This document shows positions 23,332 to 30,834 of a DNA stretch of 42,051 nucleotides, piece by piece. The notes under the pieces are model-generated. The model was not told the DNA's origin. It made no database searches and worked only from the letters and a program-made list of their open reading frames with translations. The number at the start of each line of letters is the position of its first letter. The first letter of the stretch is position 1. Origin of the DNA: JACRFW01 sp964531745 (GTDB lineage Bacteria > Patescibacteriota > Patescibacteriia > Magasanikbacterales > GWA2-37-8); NCBI GenBank assembly GCA_964531745.1, contig CAZHFX010000005.1, positions 1 to 42,051 of the forward strand, read 5' to 3'. A program made the position numbers and the translations under genes.

Positions 23332-24234
23332 TTATCCTGCCATCTCATTCAATTTTTTAATACGCTCGTTAATAGGTGGATGTGTTGAAAATAAATTGCG
23401 CACGCCGCCGGATTTAAACGGGTTGGCGAAGTAAAGGTGCGCGGTGGCGGTGGAGGCGGTGGTAGTCGCCAGGTTGTCCTCGGCGATTTTTTGTAATGCG
23501 TTCGCGAGGCCGGCTGGGTAGCGGGTGAGGAGCGCGCCGGAAGCATCGGCCAAATATTCGCGGCGGCGCGAAACGGCCAGTTTGATGAGCTCGGCAATAA
23601 GCGGGGAGATGATGGCGAGCACAATGCCGGCGATCATAAAGATCATGGCGATTTGACCGCCGCTATTGTCGCGACTGCGCCGGTCGCCAAATAAAAAACG
23701 ACTGCGCAGGAAAATGTTGGCCATAATGACGATGGCGCCGACCATGACCGCGACTAGAGTTTCAAAGCGGATATCGTAATTTCCAATGTGTGATAATTCA
23801 TGAGCCAGAACGCCTTCCAGTTCGGTTTTTTCTAATTTTTGGATAGCACCGGTGGTGATGGCGACAGAGGCCAGCTCTGGTTTGCGGCCGGTGGCGAAGG
23901 CGTTGATGGCCGGATCATTAATGATATAGATTTTGGGGCCGGGAAGCCCGGCAGTGATGGCCAGGTTTTCCACTAAACGGTAAATTTCCGGATTGTCATT
24001 TTTTTCAATTAGTTTGGCGCCACTGCTCCAAAGAGCGATTTTGTCGCCTTGGTAGTAAGAAATGAGCGTGCTGAAAAGAGAAATAATTATAGCGATCCAT
24101 ACCATGGTATAGGTATTGTCCTGCGTTGCCCGGCTGAAAATATAACCGAGGCCAATAATAACGGCGATTGAGATCGTCATTAAAATAACGGAGTGGCGTT
24201 TGTTGGAATTGATTTCAGTGTAGGCGAGAGCCAT
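23332..24234 (-). CDS. htpX: Membrane zinc metalloprotease HtpX (M48 family)
   Basis: HtpX degrades damaged membrane proteins. The 300-residue product has two helices near the N-terminus (about 15-35 and 43-60) and the zinc motif HELSH (145-149). More helices follow at about 158-178 and 195-217. The third zinc ligand lies in SRRREYLADASGALLT. The ending STHPPINERIKKL is typical. The length matches the family. It stands 2 nt behind lemA, a pairing seen in many bacteria. Confidence 0.95.
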   Translation of the reverse strand: MALAYTEINSNKRHSVILMTISIAVIIGLGYIFSRATQDNTYTMVWIAIIISLFSTLISYYQGDKIALWSSGAKLIEKNDNPEIYRLVENLAITAGLPGPKIYIINDPAINAFATGRKPELASVAITTGAIQKLEKTELEGVLAHELSHIGNYDIRFETLVAVMVGAIVIMANIFLRSRFLFGDRRSRDNSGGQIAMIFMIAGIVLAIISPLIAELIKLAVSRRREYLADASGALLTRYPAGLANALQKIAEDNLATTTASTATAHLYFANPFKSGGVRNLFSTHPPINERIKKLNEMAG

Positions 24235-24236
24235 TT

Positions 24237-24803
24237 TTAGAATTTTACTTGTACATTTTGACGTTCGCCTTCGGCGACCTGGAAGAAATCGTATTTGACG
24301 AAATGCAACAGGCCGACAATCGTATTGGTTGGGAATACCTGAATCTTTGTGTTGAAATCGCGCACGTTGCCGTTGTAGAAGCGGCGGGAGGCCTGAATTT
24401 TGTCTTCGGTGTCTGTAACCTCGCTTTGTAATTGTAAAAAGTTTTGGCTGGCTTTGAGTTCCGGATAATTTTCTGAAACGGCAAAGAGCGTTTTGAGCGT
24501 GCCGCTTAACATATTTTCCGCCTGCTCTTTTTGGGCAAGCGTGGCATCCTTATTGTCGTGTACGGCCATGGCGGCGGTGCGGGCTTCCGTTAGCTTAACC
24601 AGAGTTTCTCGTTCATGCGTCATGTAGCCTTTTACGGTTTCAACAAGATTTGGAATAAGGTCGTAGCGCCGTTTGAGCTGGACATCAATGTCGCTTATGG
24701 CTTCATCTACCCGATTTTTGGAGCGAATGAGCCCGTTGTAAGTGAAGATAAGCCATAAAACGATGATGGCCGCGACGCTGACGATGATGGCAGTGGTATT
24801 CAT
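24237..24803 (-). CDS. lemA: LemA family protein
   Basis: The 188-residue protein has an N-terminal membrane helix (about 5-24) followed by the LemA core of long helices. Motifs are NGLIRSKNRVDEAISDIDVQLKRR with LIPNLVETVKGYMTHE, then AENMLSGTL and ENYPELKASQNFLQLQ. RRFYNGNVRDFN follows. The biochemical role of LemA is not settled. The constant link with HtpX points to a role in membrane-protein quality control. It is the first gene of the leftward pair, divergent from the site-2 protease gene. Confidence 0.95.
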   Translation of the reverse strand: MNTTAIIVSVAAIIVLWLIFTYNGLIRSKNRVDEAISDIDVQLKRRYDLIPNLVETVKGYMTHERETLVKLTEARTAAMAVHDNKDATLAQKEQAENMLSGTLKTLFAVSENYPELKASQNFLQLQSEVTDTEDKIQASRRFYNGNVRDFNTKIQVFPTNTIVGLLHFVKYDFFQVAEGERQNVQVKF

Positions 24804-24832
24804 AGTATATTAGACTATATAAAATAATAACC

Positions 24833-24860
24833 TTGCTTTTTAGCATAAGTAGTATATAAT
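24833..24860 (+). promoter_or_regulatory. Predicted promoter of the protease-pheS-pheT run
   Basis: TTGCTT (24833-24838), 16 nt, TATAAT (24855-24860). It lies 25 nt before ATG 24886, in the divergent gap with lemA. Confidence 0.6.
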
Positions 24861-24885
24861 GAGTAAGTAAAAAATAGCAAGAGGC

Positions 24886-26055
24886 ATGTTTACATTATTG
24901 GTTTTTTTAGCAGTTTTGGCCGCTTTGGTTTTGTCCCATGAATGGGGGCATTTTATAGTTGCCCGATCGCAGGGAATAACGGTGCAGGAATTTGGATTTG
25001 GCTTCCCGCCGCGGCTTTTTGGCATCCGCCGTTTGCCGGGCGGCGTTAAGCGATGGAAGATTGTTTGGGGGCGCGGCGCGCCAGCGGAAGGCGAAGCCGC
25101 ATCTACTTTGTATTCTATCAATCTTATTCCTCTTGGCGGTTTTGTGCGCATTAAAGGCGAGAACGCTGATTCCGGCGAAGCGCTGGATTCGGACAGTTTC
25201 AGCGCGAAAAAAGCCTGGCAGAAAGCTATCGTGCTCTTGGCTGGCGTGGCGATGAACGCGGTTTTGGCGGTGATTCTTTTATCTGTCGGGTTCATGGTCG
25301 GGTTTCCTTCGGTAGTGGAGCCGGGCGCTCCGGTTTCCGGGGCGACGGATTTGCGAGTTATTCAGGTGCTGGCAGGCAAACCGGCTTCAGTAGCCGGCGT
25401 GGCCGTCGGCGATGTCATTGTCGGTGTTGGCGCTTTAGAGCATCCGCGTCTGGCCGATCTTCAAAAATATATTGACGCGCATCGCGATGAAGAGGTGCCG
25501 GTCGCGGTGGAAAGAAACGGCGAGCGGATTGTTAAAAAAATTCATCCGGCTATATATGCCGACACCGGCCGCGGCGGCATTGGCGTGGCGCTGGTGGAAA
25601 CCGGTTTGGTAAAGTATCCTTGGCCGCAAGCTATCTATCAGGGGGTGATGACAGCCGGTCTATATATCAAGGAAATAGTTTTTGCTTTTGGGTATTTGAT
25701 TAAGGGCATCGTTATTGGCGCCGGCGTGACTGGAGCGGTGTCCGGGCCGGTAGGAGTGGCGGTCATGACCGGGGAAGCGGCCCGTATGGGCATTGTTTAT
25801 TTACTGCAGTTCGCGGCGCTGTTGTCGCTCAATTTGGCAGTGTTGAATATTTTACCGATTCCGGCGCTGGACGGCGGGCGATTGCTGTTCGTAATTTTTA
25901 ACAGTTTGCGGCGGCGCCCGGTCGCTCCCCGAGTGGAGCATTTTATTCATGCGGCGAGTTTTGTTTTTCTGATGTTATTGGTAGTGGCGGTAACAGTGAA
26001 AGACCTAAGCGTTTTTACCGGTGTTTTTTCTTCGGTGTGGGATAAAATATTTTGA
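24886..26055 (+). CDS. rseP: RseP-like site-2 metalloprotease (M50)
   Basis: This 389-residue intramembrane zinc protease has HEWGH (residues 18-22) in its first helix. The second metal site is NILPIPALDGGRLL near residue 325. A single PDZ domain lies between (about 145-230, with AGKPASVAGVAVGDVIVGVG). The central part includes GPVGVAVMTGEAA. RseP-type proteases cut membrane-bound anti-sigma factors or signal-peptide remnants. No sigma/anti-sigma pair is present nearby, so the substrate is unknown. pheS follows after 6 nt. Confidence 0.93.
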   Translation: MFTLLVFLAVLAALVLSHEWGHFIVARSQGITVQEFGFGFPPRLFGIRRLPGGVKRWKIVWGRGAPAEGEAASTLYSINLIPLGGFVRIKGENADSGEALDSDSFSAKKAWQKAIVLLAGVAMNAVLAVILLSVGFMVGFPSVVEPGAPVSGATDLRVIQVLAGKPASVAGVAVGDVIVGVGALEHPRLADLQKYIDAHRDEEVPVAVERNGERIVKKIHPAIYADTGRGGIGVALVETGLVKYPWPQAIYQGVMTAGLYIKEIVFAFGYLIKGIVIGAGVTGAVSGPVGVAVMTGEAARMGIVYLLQFAALLSLNLAVLNILPIPALDGGRLLFVIFNSLRRRPVAPRVEHFIHAASFVFLMLLVVAVTVKDLSVFTGVFSSVWDKIF

Positions 26056-26061
26056 TAATAT

Positions 26062-27093
26062 ATGCGATCAAATTTGGAGCAATTTAAAAATGAAGCGCTC
26101 GGCGCGATTCAATCCGCGGAGAGTGCATCTCGGCTTGATGAGCTGGAGAATAAATTTTTTGGACGGGCCCAGGGCGAAATAACCAAGCTTATGAAGGGGC
26201 TGAAAAACATCTCTCTCGAGGAACGCCAAGCCTCGGGAGAGAGGTTGAACCAGGTGAAGAGTGTTTTGGGCGCGGCCATTATTAAAAAACGCGATGTTTT
26301 AGAAAATATCGCCTGGGAAGCCGCCGCGGAAACTGAGCGTATTGATATTACCGAACCAGCTTTGCCAATAATTAAACGCGGTCATTCGCACCCCGTTACC
26401 GTAATTCAGCGTTCGTTGGAAGATTTATTTACTTCCCTGGGTTACATGGTGTTAGACGGGCCTGAACTGGAAAGCGATTATTACAATTTCACCGCTTTGA
26501 ATATTCCCGAAACACACCCGGCGCGCGATATGCAGGATACGCTGTATATCAAAGGGCATAAGGACTGGCTGATGCGCACGCAAACTTCGCCGGTGCAAGT
26601 ACGCGCCATGCAAAAATATGGAGCGCCGATTCGCGCCGTTGTCCCCGGTAAATGTTTCCGCAATGAAGCTACGGACGCGCGCCATGAGCACACGTTTTAT
26701 CAGCTGGAAGGTTTTGCAGTAGACAAAGGCATCAATTTTTCACATCTAAAAGCGACGTTAGAAGCAGTCGCCCAAAGTTTGTATGGTCCAGATACCAAAA
26801 TTCGTTTAATGCCAAAATTTTATCCCTTCGTGGAACCTGGCGTGCGCGGAGAAGTAACCTGTTTATTGTGCCGCGGTCAGGGTTGCCGCGTCTGTAAAAA
26901 TACCGGCTGGCTGGAAATTTTTGGCGCCGGGCTAGTGCACCCCAATGTTTTAAAGGAAGGCGGCGTTGACCACAAGGTGTACCAAGGTTTTGCGTTTGGT
27001 TTTGGCCTCACCCGCCTGGCGATGCTTAAATATGGCATTGATGATGTCCGACTTTTGGAAAGCGGCGACCTGCGTTTTCTTGAACAGTTTTAG
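26062..27093 (+). CDS. pheS: Phenylalanine-tRNA ligase alpha subunit
   Basis: PheS is the catalytic subunit of the alpha2-beta2 enzyme that charges tRNA-Phe. The 343-residue product has an N-terminal coiled coil (about 1-90). Class II motifs follow: GHSHPVTVIQR, LGYMVLDGPELESDYYNF, NIPETHPARDMQDT, MRTQTSPVQVRAM and a GFAFGFGLTRLAMLKYG ending. All are intact and the length is normal. Unusually, two small genes separate it from pheT. The following DUF5674 gene starts 1 nt after the stop. Confidence 0.97.
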   Translation: MRSNLEQFKNEALGAIQSAESASRLDELENKFFGRAQGEITKLMKGLKNISLEERQASGERLNQVKSVLGAAIIKKRDVLENIAWEAAAETERIDITEPALPIIKRGHSHPVTVIQRSLEDLFTSLGYMVLDGPELESDYYNFTALNIPETHPARDMQDTLYIKGHKDWLMRTQTSPVQVRAMQKYGAPIRAVVPGKCFRNEATDARHEHTFYQLEGFAVDKGINFSHLKATLEAVAQSLYGPDTKIRLMPKFYPFVEPGVRGEVTCLLCRGQGCRVCKNTGWLEIFGAGLVHPNVLKEGGVDHKVYQGFAFGFGLTRLAMLKYGIDDVRLLESGDLRFLEQF

Positions 27094-27094
27094 T

Positions 27095-27445
27095 ATGGAT
27101 ACCTCCATCAGATTAGTTTCTGAAAAAATAACTCTGGCGGATTTAAAAGAAATAGCCATCAATGGCTTTGGCGATATGGTCAAAGCCGTGGTTGATATAG
27201 AAAAGGGCGTAATGGCCATTGGCGCCGAAATGCATGCCGATGCCGAGGCCTGGCTTTTGGAGCGCGGTTCTGAACAGGCGAATCTCTGGGGAATAAATAT
27301 TTACCCGGACGCGCTCGAGCCGGAACGAGTGGAGTTTGATTCAATGATTAATATCCGCCCACGGCAGGGCAATCGTTCGCGCGGGGTTGAGGACGAGAGC
27401 AAACGGAAAAAAATTTTGGCGATCGTGCGCCGGTTAGTCAGCTAA
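27095..27445 (+). CDS. DUF5674 family protein
   Basis: This 116-residue protein resembles a family of unknown function that I associate with Patescibacteria (DUF5674). Recognisable stretches are GFGDMVKAVVDIEKG, GAEMHADAEAWLLERGS and LWGINIYP, then FDSMINIRPRQGNRSRGVED. The charged and aromatic pattern suggests a soluble cytoplasmic protein, and His/Asp/Glu residues are frequent. The start ATG is 1 nt behind the pheS stop, which implies translational coupling. Placement between pheS and pheT hints at a translation link, but no function is shown. Confidence 0.8.
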   Translation: MDTSIRLVSEKITLADLKEIAINGFGDMVKAVVDIEKGVMAIGAEMHADAEAWLLERGSEQANLWGINIYPDALEPERVEFDSMINIRPRQGNRSRGVEDESKRKKILAIVRRLVS

Positions 27446-27448
27446 TAT

Positions 27449-27808
27449 ATGCCGAGTACACTGCACGCTGGAATGGCGGCTGGACGGTGGTTTGGCTTAT
27501 CGCTGATGGAACAGCTGGGAAACATTGGCAGTGAAGTGGGACGGGCGGCGGAGGCCTGGCGACAAGGAAACGCGGAGCGCAAGGTAAAAGCGCTGGAGAG
27601 GGCCTTTGAACTTCTGGATTTGACTTTGAGCGACAGCCGTTGGCGCGGTGGCCGGTTGCGGGAGATCTGCCGTTCGCGAGAAGTCTGCGTCGATACCTTT
27701 TATGGCCATCAAGAATATCAAACGACTCCGGAAGATTTGGAAAAGTATTTTTATCATTTTGCCGCGGCGGCAAGAAATAAAATATATAGAGATAGCGTAT
27801 GCTTATAA
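27449..27808 (+). CDS. Conserved hypothetical small helical protein
   Basis: I do not know a named family for this 119-residue protein. It appears all-helical: a GRAAEAWRQGNAERKVKALERAFELLDLTL segment, RWRGGRLREICRSREVC, a YGHQEYQTTPEDLEKYFYHFA segment, and a basic end. The pattern resembles a small helical-bundle protein seen in other Parcubacteria (from memory; it needs a search). It starts 3 nt after the DUF5674 stop, and its end overlaps the pheT start by 10 nt, so it is part of the pheS-pheT transcript. Confidence 0.75.
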   Translation: MPSTLHAGMAAGRWFGLSLMEQLGNIGSEVGRAAEAWRQGNAERKVKALERAFELLDLTLSDSRWRGGRLREICRSREVCVDTFYGHQEYQTTPEDLEKYFYHFAAAARNKIYRDSVCL

Positions 27809-30258
27809 GTTTCAATTGGCTTAAAGAATTTGTTCGTTTGCCGGATTCCGTCACGGCTTCGGAAGTCGCGGAGAAATTAAAATTTAGCACAGTGGAAGTG
27901 GAAGGATTAATTGAACTCGGGGCGAGTCTTAGAAATGTTGTGGCGGGCAAAGTAACAGCGTGTGAAAAACACCCCAATGCCGACAAGCTTAAAGTTTGCC
28001 GTGTTGATATCGGCAGCGAAACCGTCCAGATCGTCTGCGGCGGGTCAAATGTGGCGGCGGGGATGATGGTAGCGGCGGCCAAAGTGGGGGCAAAAGTGAA
28101 ATGGCATGGCGAGGGCGACCTCGTGGAGCTTTCTCCAGTAAAAATTCGCGGTGTGGAATCATTTGGAATGATTTGCGGCGCCGATGAGATTGGCCTTTTG
28201 GATCGTTTTCCCAAGAAAGAAGAAATAGAAATTGTTGATTTGTCTGCGCTTAAGCTAAAGGCCGGCGCGCCGCTAGCGGAGGCTTTAAAATTGGACGATG
28301 TTATTTTAGAAATTGATAACAAGTCGCTTTCCAACCGCCCTGATCTCTGGGGGCATTATGGTCTGGCTCGCGAAGTGGCGGCTTTGACCAACCGCGCCAT
28401 CCAGCCGTATCAGACGAAAAAAATTATCGCCGCGGGCGTAAAAAAGGGAAGCGGCGTTAATTTGAGAGTGCGCGTGGAAAATCAGGCGGCCTGCCCTAAA
28501 TATATGGCCGTGGCCATGAGCGGCGTCAAAGTGGGGCCATCGCCGGTCTGGCTCAAGGAAAAATTGGCCGCGGTCGGTGTGCGTTCCATCAATAATATCG
28601 TGGATGCCACTAATTTTGTGATGTTTGATTTGGGCCAGCCTATGCACGCTTTTGACAGAAAAATTATCGGCGATGAAATTGTGGCGCGGAGCGCCCGGTC
28701 GGGGGAAAGCATCACGACGCTTGACGAGAAAGAAAGACAGCTCACGGAAGATATGCTGGTCATCGCCACGCCCGAGAAGGCGATCGCCATCGCCGGTATC
28801 ATGGGCGGGCTGGATAGCGGCATCAGTAGCCAGACTGCGGAGATTATTATTGAAGCCGCCAATTTTGACGCGGGGAGCATTCGCCGGACCTCTACCCGTT
28901 TGGGCCTGCGCAGTGATTCGTCGGCGCGGTTTGAAAAAAGCCTTGATCACAATTTGTGTTCATTAGCTTTGGAGCGCATGGTCGCGCTGGTGCGCGAGCT
29001 TTGCCCGACAGCCCGGGTAACGAGCCAGATAGCGGAAGTTGGCAAACCGGTTTTATTTACCGGTCCATTGGTTATTCCCCTTAATTTTTTTGAACAAAAA
29101 ATCGGTGTCGCGTTACCCGCGAAGACGATCGTCGGCATTTTGTCGCGGCTGGGTTTTGGCGCGCAGGAAAAGAAAGGGGTGCTTGTGGTGACGATTCCTT
29201 CGTGGCGCGCCACTAAAGATATTTCCCTTCCGGAGGATATTGTGGAAGAGGTGGCGCGTATTTATGGTTATGAACAAATTCCGGCGACACTGCCGGTTTT
29301 CCCGATTAGTCCGCCACCGAAAAATGATTTGCTCGCGCTTATTAGAATGGCGCATGATGTTTTGGCCAAAGAATTGGCGTACACCGAAGTTTATAATTAT
29401 TCATTTGTCAGCGCAGCGCAGATAGCCAAGCTAGGAGACGAGGCCGGCAAATATTTAGAATTGGATAACCCTATTTCCAGAGAAAAGCCGTATATCCGGC
29501 GAAATTTATTGCCGAATCTTTTAGAGAATGCCAGCGTCGCTATGGCTAACCGCGAGGAACTTAGGGTTTTTGAAATTGGCAGTGTTTTTTCAGCTGGCAA
29601 ATTTGGGCCACGAGCGGAGCGCAACAGCGACGAGCTGTTGCCTCGCCAAGATACCTGGTTGACGGCTTTGTATCTGCGCCGGAACAATGATATTCCCTTC
29701 CGGGAAGCCCGTCGGGTGGCAGAAATGATTTTTAGCAATCTACACATGGCTTGGGATGTCGCTACCGCAGACAAGGTGCAGCCGTGGGAGCACCCTGCCC
29801 GCCTTACTCTCATATCGTGCGCTGGAAAAGCGGCTGGGATAGCGCATGAGCTTCATCCGCGAGTAGCCGCGGCTTTCGGCATAGCGGAGCGTGTGGGGGT
29901 ATGCGCGATGAATTTATCTGCCTTGGCTGAAATTATGGTTGCTACCTCCGCTCAAGCCTTTTACCAGCCAATTTCTTTATATCCGGAGGTGACGCGCGAC
30001 CTCGCTTTTCTCATTAAAAAAGAGGCGACCCATGGCGAGGTCGCTGTTTTGCTTCAAAAGAGCGACCCGCTGATCAGGAAAGTAGAATTATTTGATGTCT
30101 TTGCCGGCAAAGGAGTCGGGGCGGGAGAGAAAAGTTTGGCATATCATTTGACCTATGGCAGTCCCGAGCGGACGTTAATTTCAGGCGAGGTTGACGCTGT
30201 TGAAGCGTATATTATAAAAATTCTTCAGGAAAAATACGGGGTGGAAATGAGGAAGTAA
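27799..30258 (+). CDS. pheT: Phenylalanine-tRNA ligase beta subunit
   Basis: PheT provides tRNA binding and editing in the PheRS complex. The 819 residues show the family order. The EMAP-type tRNA-binding domain covers about 40-150 (VCGGSNVAAGMMV). The B3/B4 region follows (WLKEKLAAVGVRSINNIVDATNFV). Next are FDAGSIRRTSTRLGLRSDSSARFEK and the B5 region with PSWRATKDISLPEDIVEEVARIYGYE. The anticodon-binding FDX-ACB domain is at the end (YPEVTRDLAFLI). The length is normal. The start overlaps the preceding small gene by 10 nt. Confidence 0.97.
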   Translation: MLISFNWLKEFVRLPDSVTASEVAEKLKFSTVEVEGLIELGASLRNVVAGKVTACEKHPNADKLKVCRVDIGSETVQIVCGGSNVAAGMMVAAAKVGAKVKWHGEGDLVELSPVKIRGVESFGMICGADEIGLLDRFPKKEEIEIVDLSALKLKAGAPLAEALKLDDVILEIDNKSLSNRPDLWGHYGLAREVAALTNRAIQPYQTKKIIAAGVKKGSGVNLRVRVENQAACPKYMAVAMSGVKVGPSPVWLKEKLAAVGVRSINNIVDATNFVMFDLGQPMHAFDRKIIGDEIVARSARSGESITTLDEKERQLTEDMLVIATPEKAIAIAGIMGGLDSGISSQTAEIIIEAANFDAGSIRRTSTRLGLRSDSSARFEKSLDHNLCSLALERMVALVRELCPTARVTSQIAEVGKPVLFTGPLVIPLNFFEQKIGVALPAKTIVGILSRLGFGAQEKKGVLVVTIPSWRATKDISLPEDIVEEVARIYGYEQIPATLPVFPISPPPKNDLLALIRMAHDVLAKELAYTEVYNYSFVSAAQIAKLGDEAGKYLELDNPISREKPYIRRNLLPNLLENASVAMANREELRVFEIGSVFSAGKFGPRAERNSDELLPRQDTWLTALYLRRNNDIPFREARRVAEMIFSNLHMAWDVATADKVQPWEHPARLTLISCAGKAAGIAHELHPRVAAAFGIAERVGVCAMNLSALAEIMVATSAQAFYQPISLYPEVTRDLAFLIKKEATHGEVAVLLQKSDPLIRKVELFDVFAGKGVGAGEKSLAYHLTYGSPERTLISGEVDAVEAYIIKILQEKYGVEMRK

Positions 30259-30300
30259 ATTTTTTATCCACATACGCTTTAAGGCGTTGGCCGTGTTTTG

Positions 30301-30309
30301 TGGTATACT
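30301..30309 (+). promoter_or_regulatory. Extended -10 promoter of the small membrane protein gene
   Basis: TGG followed by TATACT (30304-30309) forms an extended -10 element 29 nt before the ATG. A good Shine-Dalgarno site, AAAGGAG (30328-30334), stands 4 nt before the start. Such a clear site is rare in this window. Confidence 0.6.
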
Positions 30310-30338
30310 AAAGGCATGTTAATTTTTAAAGGAGCGGT

Positions 30339-30725
30339 ATGTTAGAAACTACAAAAGATATTTTGTATCTCGTAATTTCGTTTTGCGTGCTGTGGGTGAC
30401 GGTGTTTCTATGTTGGACTTTTTATTATGTGATGCGTATTTTGCGCAACGCCAATCAAATCGTGGAGGAATTTCGGGTCCGTCTGCAGGCGCTCACCGAA
30501 GCGATCAATTATATTCGCGGTAAAGTAGAACATATTTCCGGGCTTTTAACGCTGGCGAGCGGCGGAGTGGGCAGTCTCATAAAAAAAGTAGTGGCTAAAA
30601 AAGCGGGAGATTGGGTGAGCGGCGGGACGGATCGGTTTAATAGCGCCGCCAAAGACGCCGTGCGCCAGGCTGTGGCCGCCACGGCCAAGAAAATGAAGAA
30701 AGTAGCGGCGAAGGTGAAAAGATAA
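30339..30725 (+). CDS. Hypothetical small membrane protein
   Basis: The 128-residue protein has one long N-terminal membrane helix (about 8-35). An amphipathic helical region (about 38-75) with coiled-coil character follows, and the tail is Ala/Lys-rich and strongly basic (AKKMKKVAAKVKR). I do not recognise a family. DUF948-like anchored helical proteins look similar. The basic tail could touch nucleic acid or lipid head groups. It has its own promoter, a strong ribosome-binding site and a terminator, so it is a single-gene unit between pheT and dnaE. Confidence 0.7.
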   Translation: MLETTKDILYLVISFCVLWVTVFLCWTFYYVMRILRNANQIVEEFRVRLQALTEAINYIRGKVEHISGLLTLASGGVGSLIKKVVAKKAGDWVSGGTDRFNSAAKDAVRQAVAATAKKMKKVAAKVKR

Positions 30726-30743
30726 AAAATTCCGTAAAACCAG

Positions 30744-30771
30744 CCCCGTGCCACTTCGGTGCGGGGTTTTT
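30744..30771 (+). terminator. Rho-independent terminator after the small membrane protein gene
   Basis: CCCCGTGCC (30744-30752) pairs with GGTGCGGGG (30758-30766), including two G-T pairs. The loop is ACTTC and five T follow (30767-30771). Confidence 0.8.
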
Positions 30772-30788
30772 AGTTGTCAGGCGGACGA

Positions 30789-30817
30789 TTGCTTTCTTTC
30801 TTCTTGGCTGATAAGAT
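30789..30817 (+). promoter_or_regulatory. Predicted promoter of dnaE
   Basis: TTGCTT (30789-30794), 17 nt, TAAGAT (30812-30817). The expected start is about 11 nt before ATG 30835, so the leader is very short. Confidence 0.5.
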
Positions 30818-30834
30818 GAACTCGTCTTACCCCT

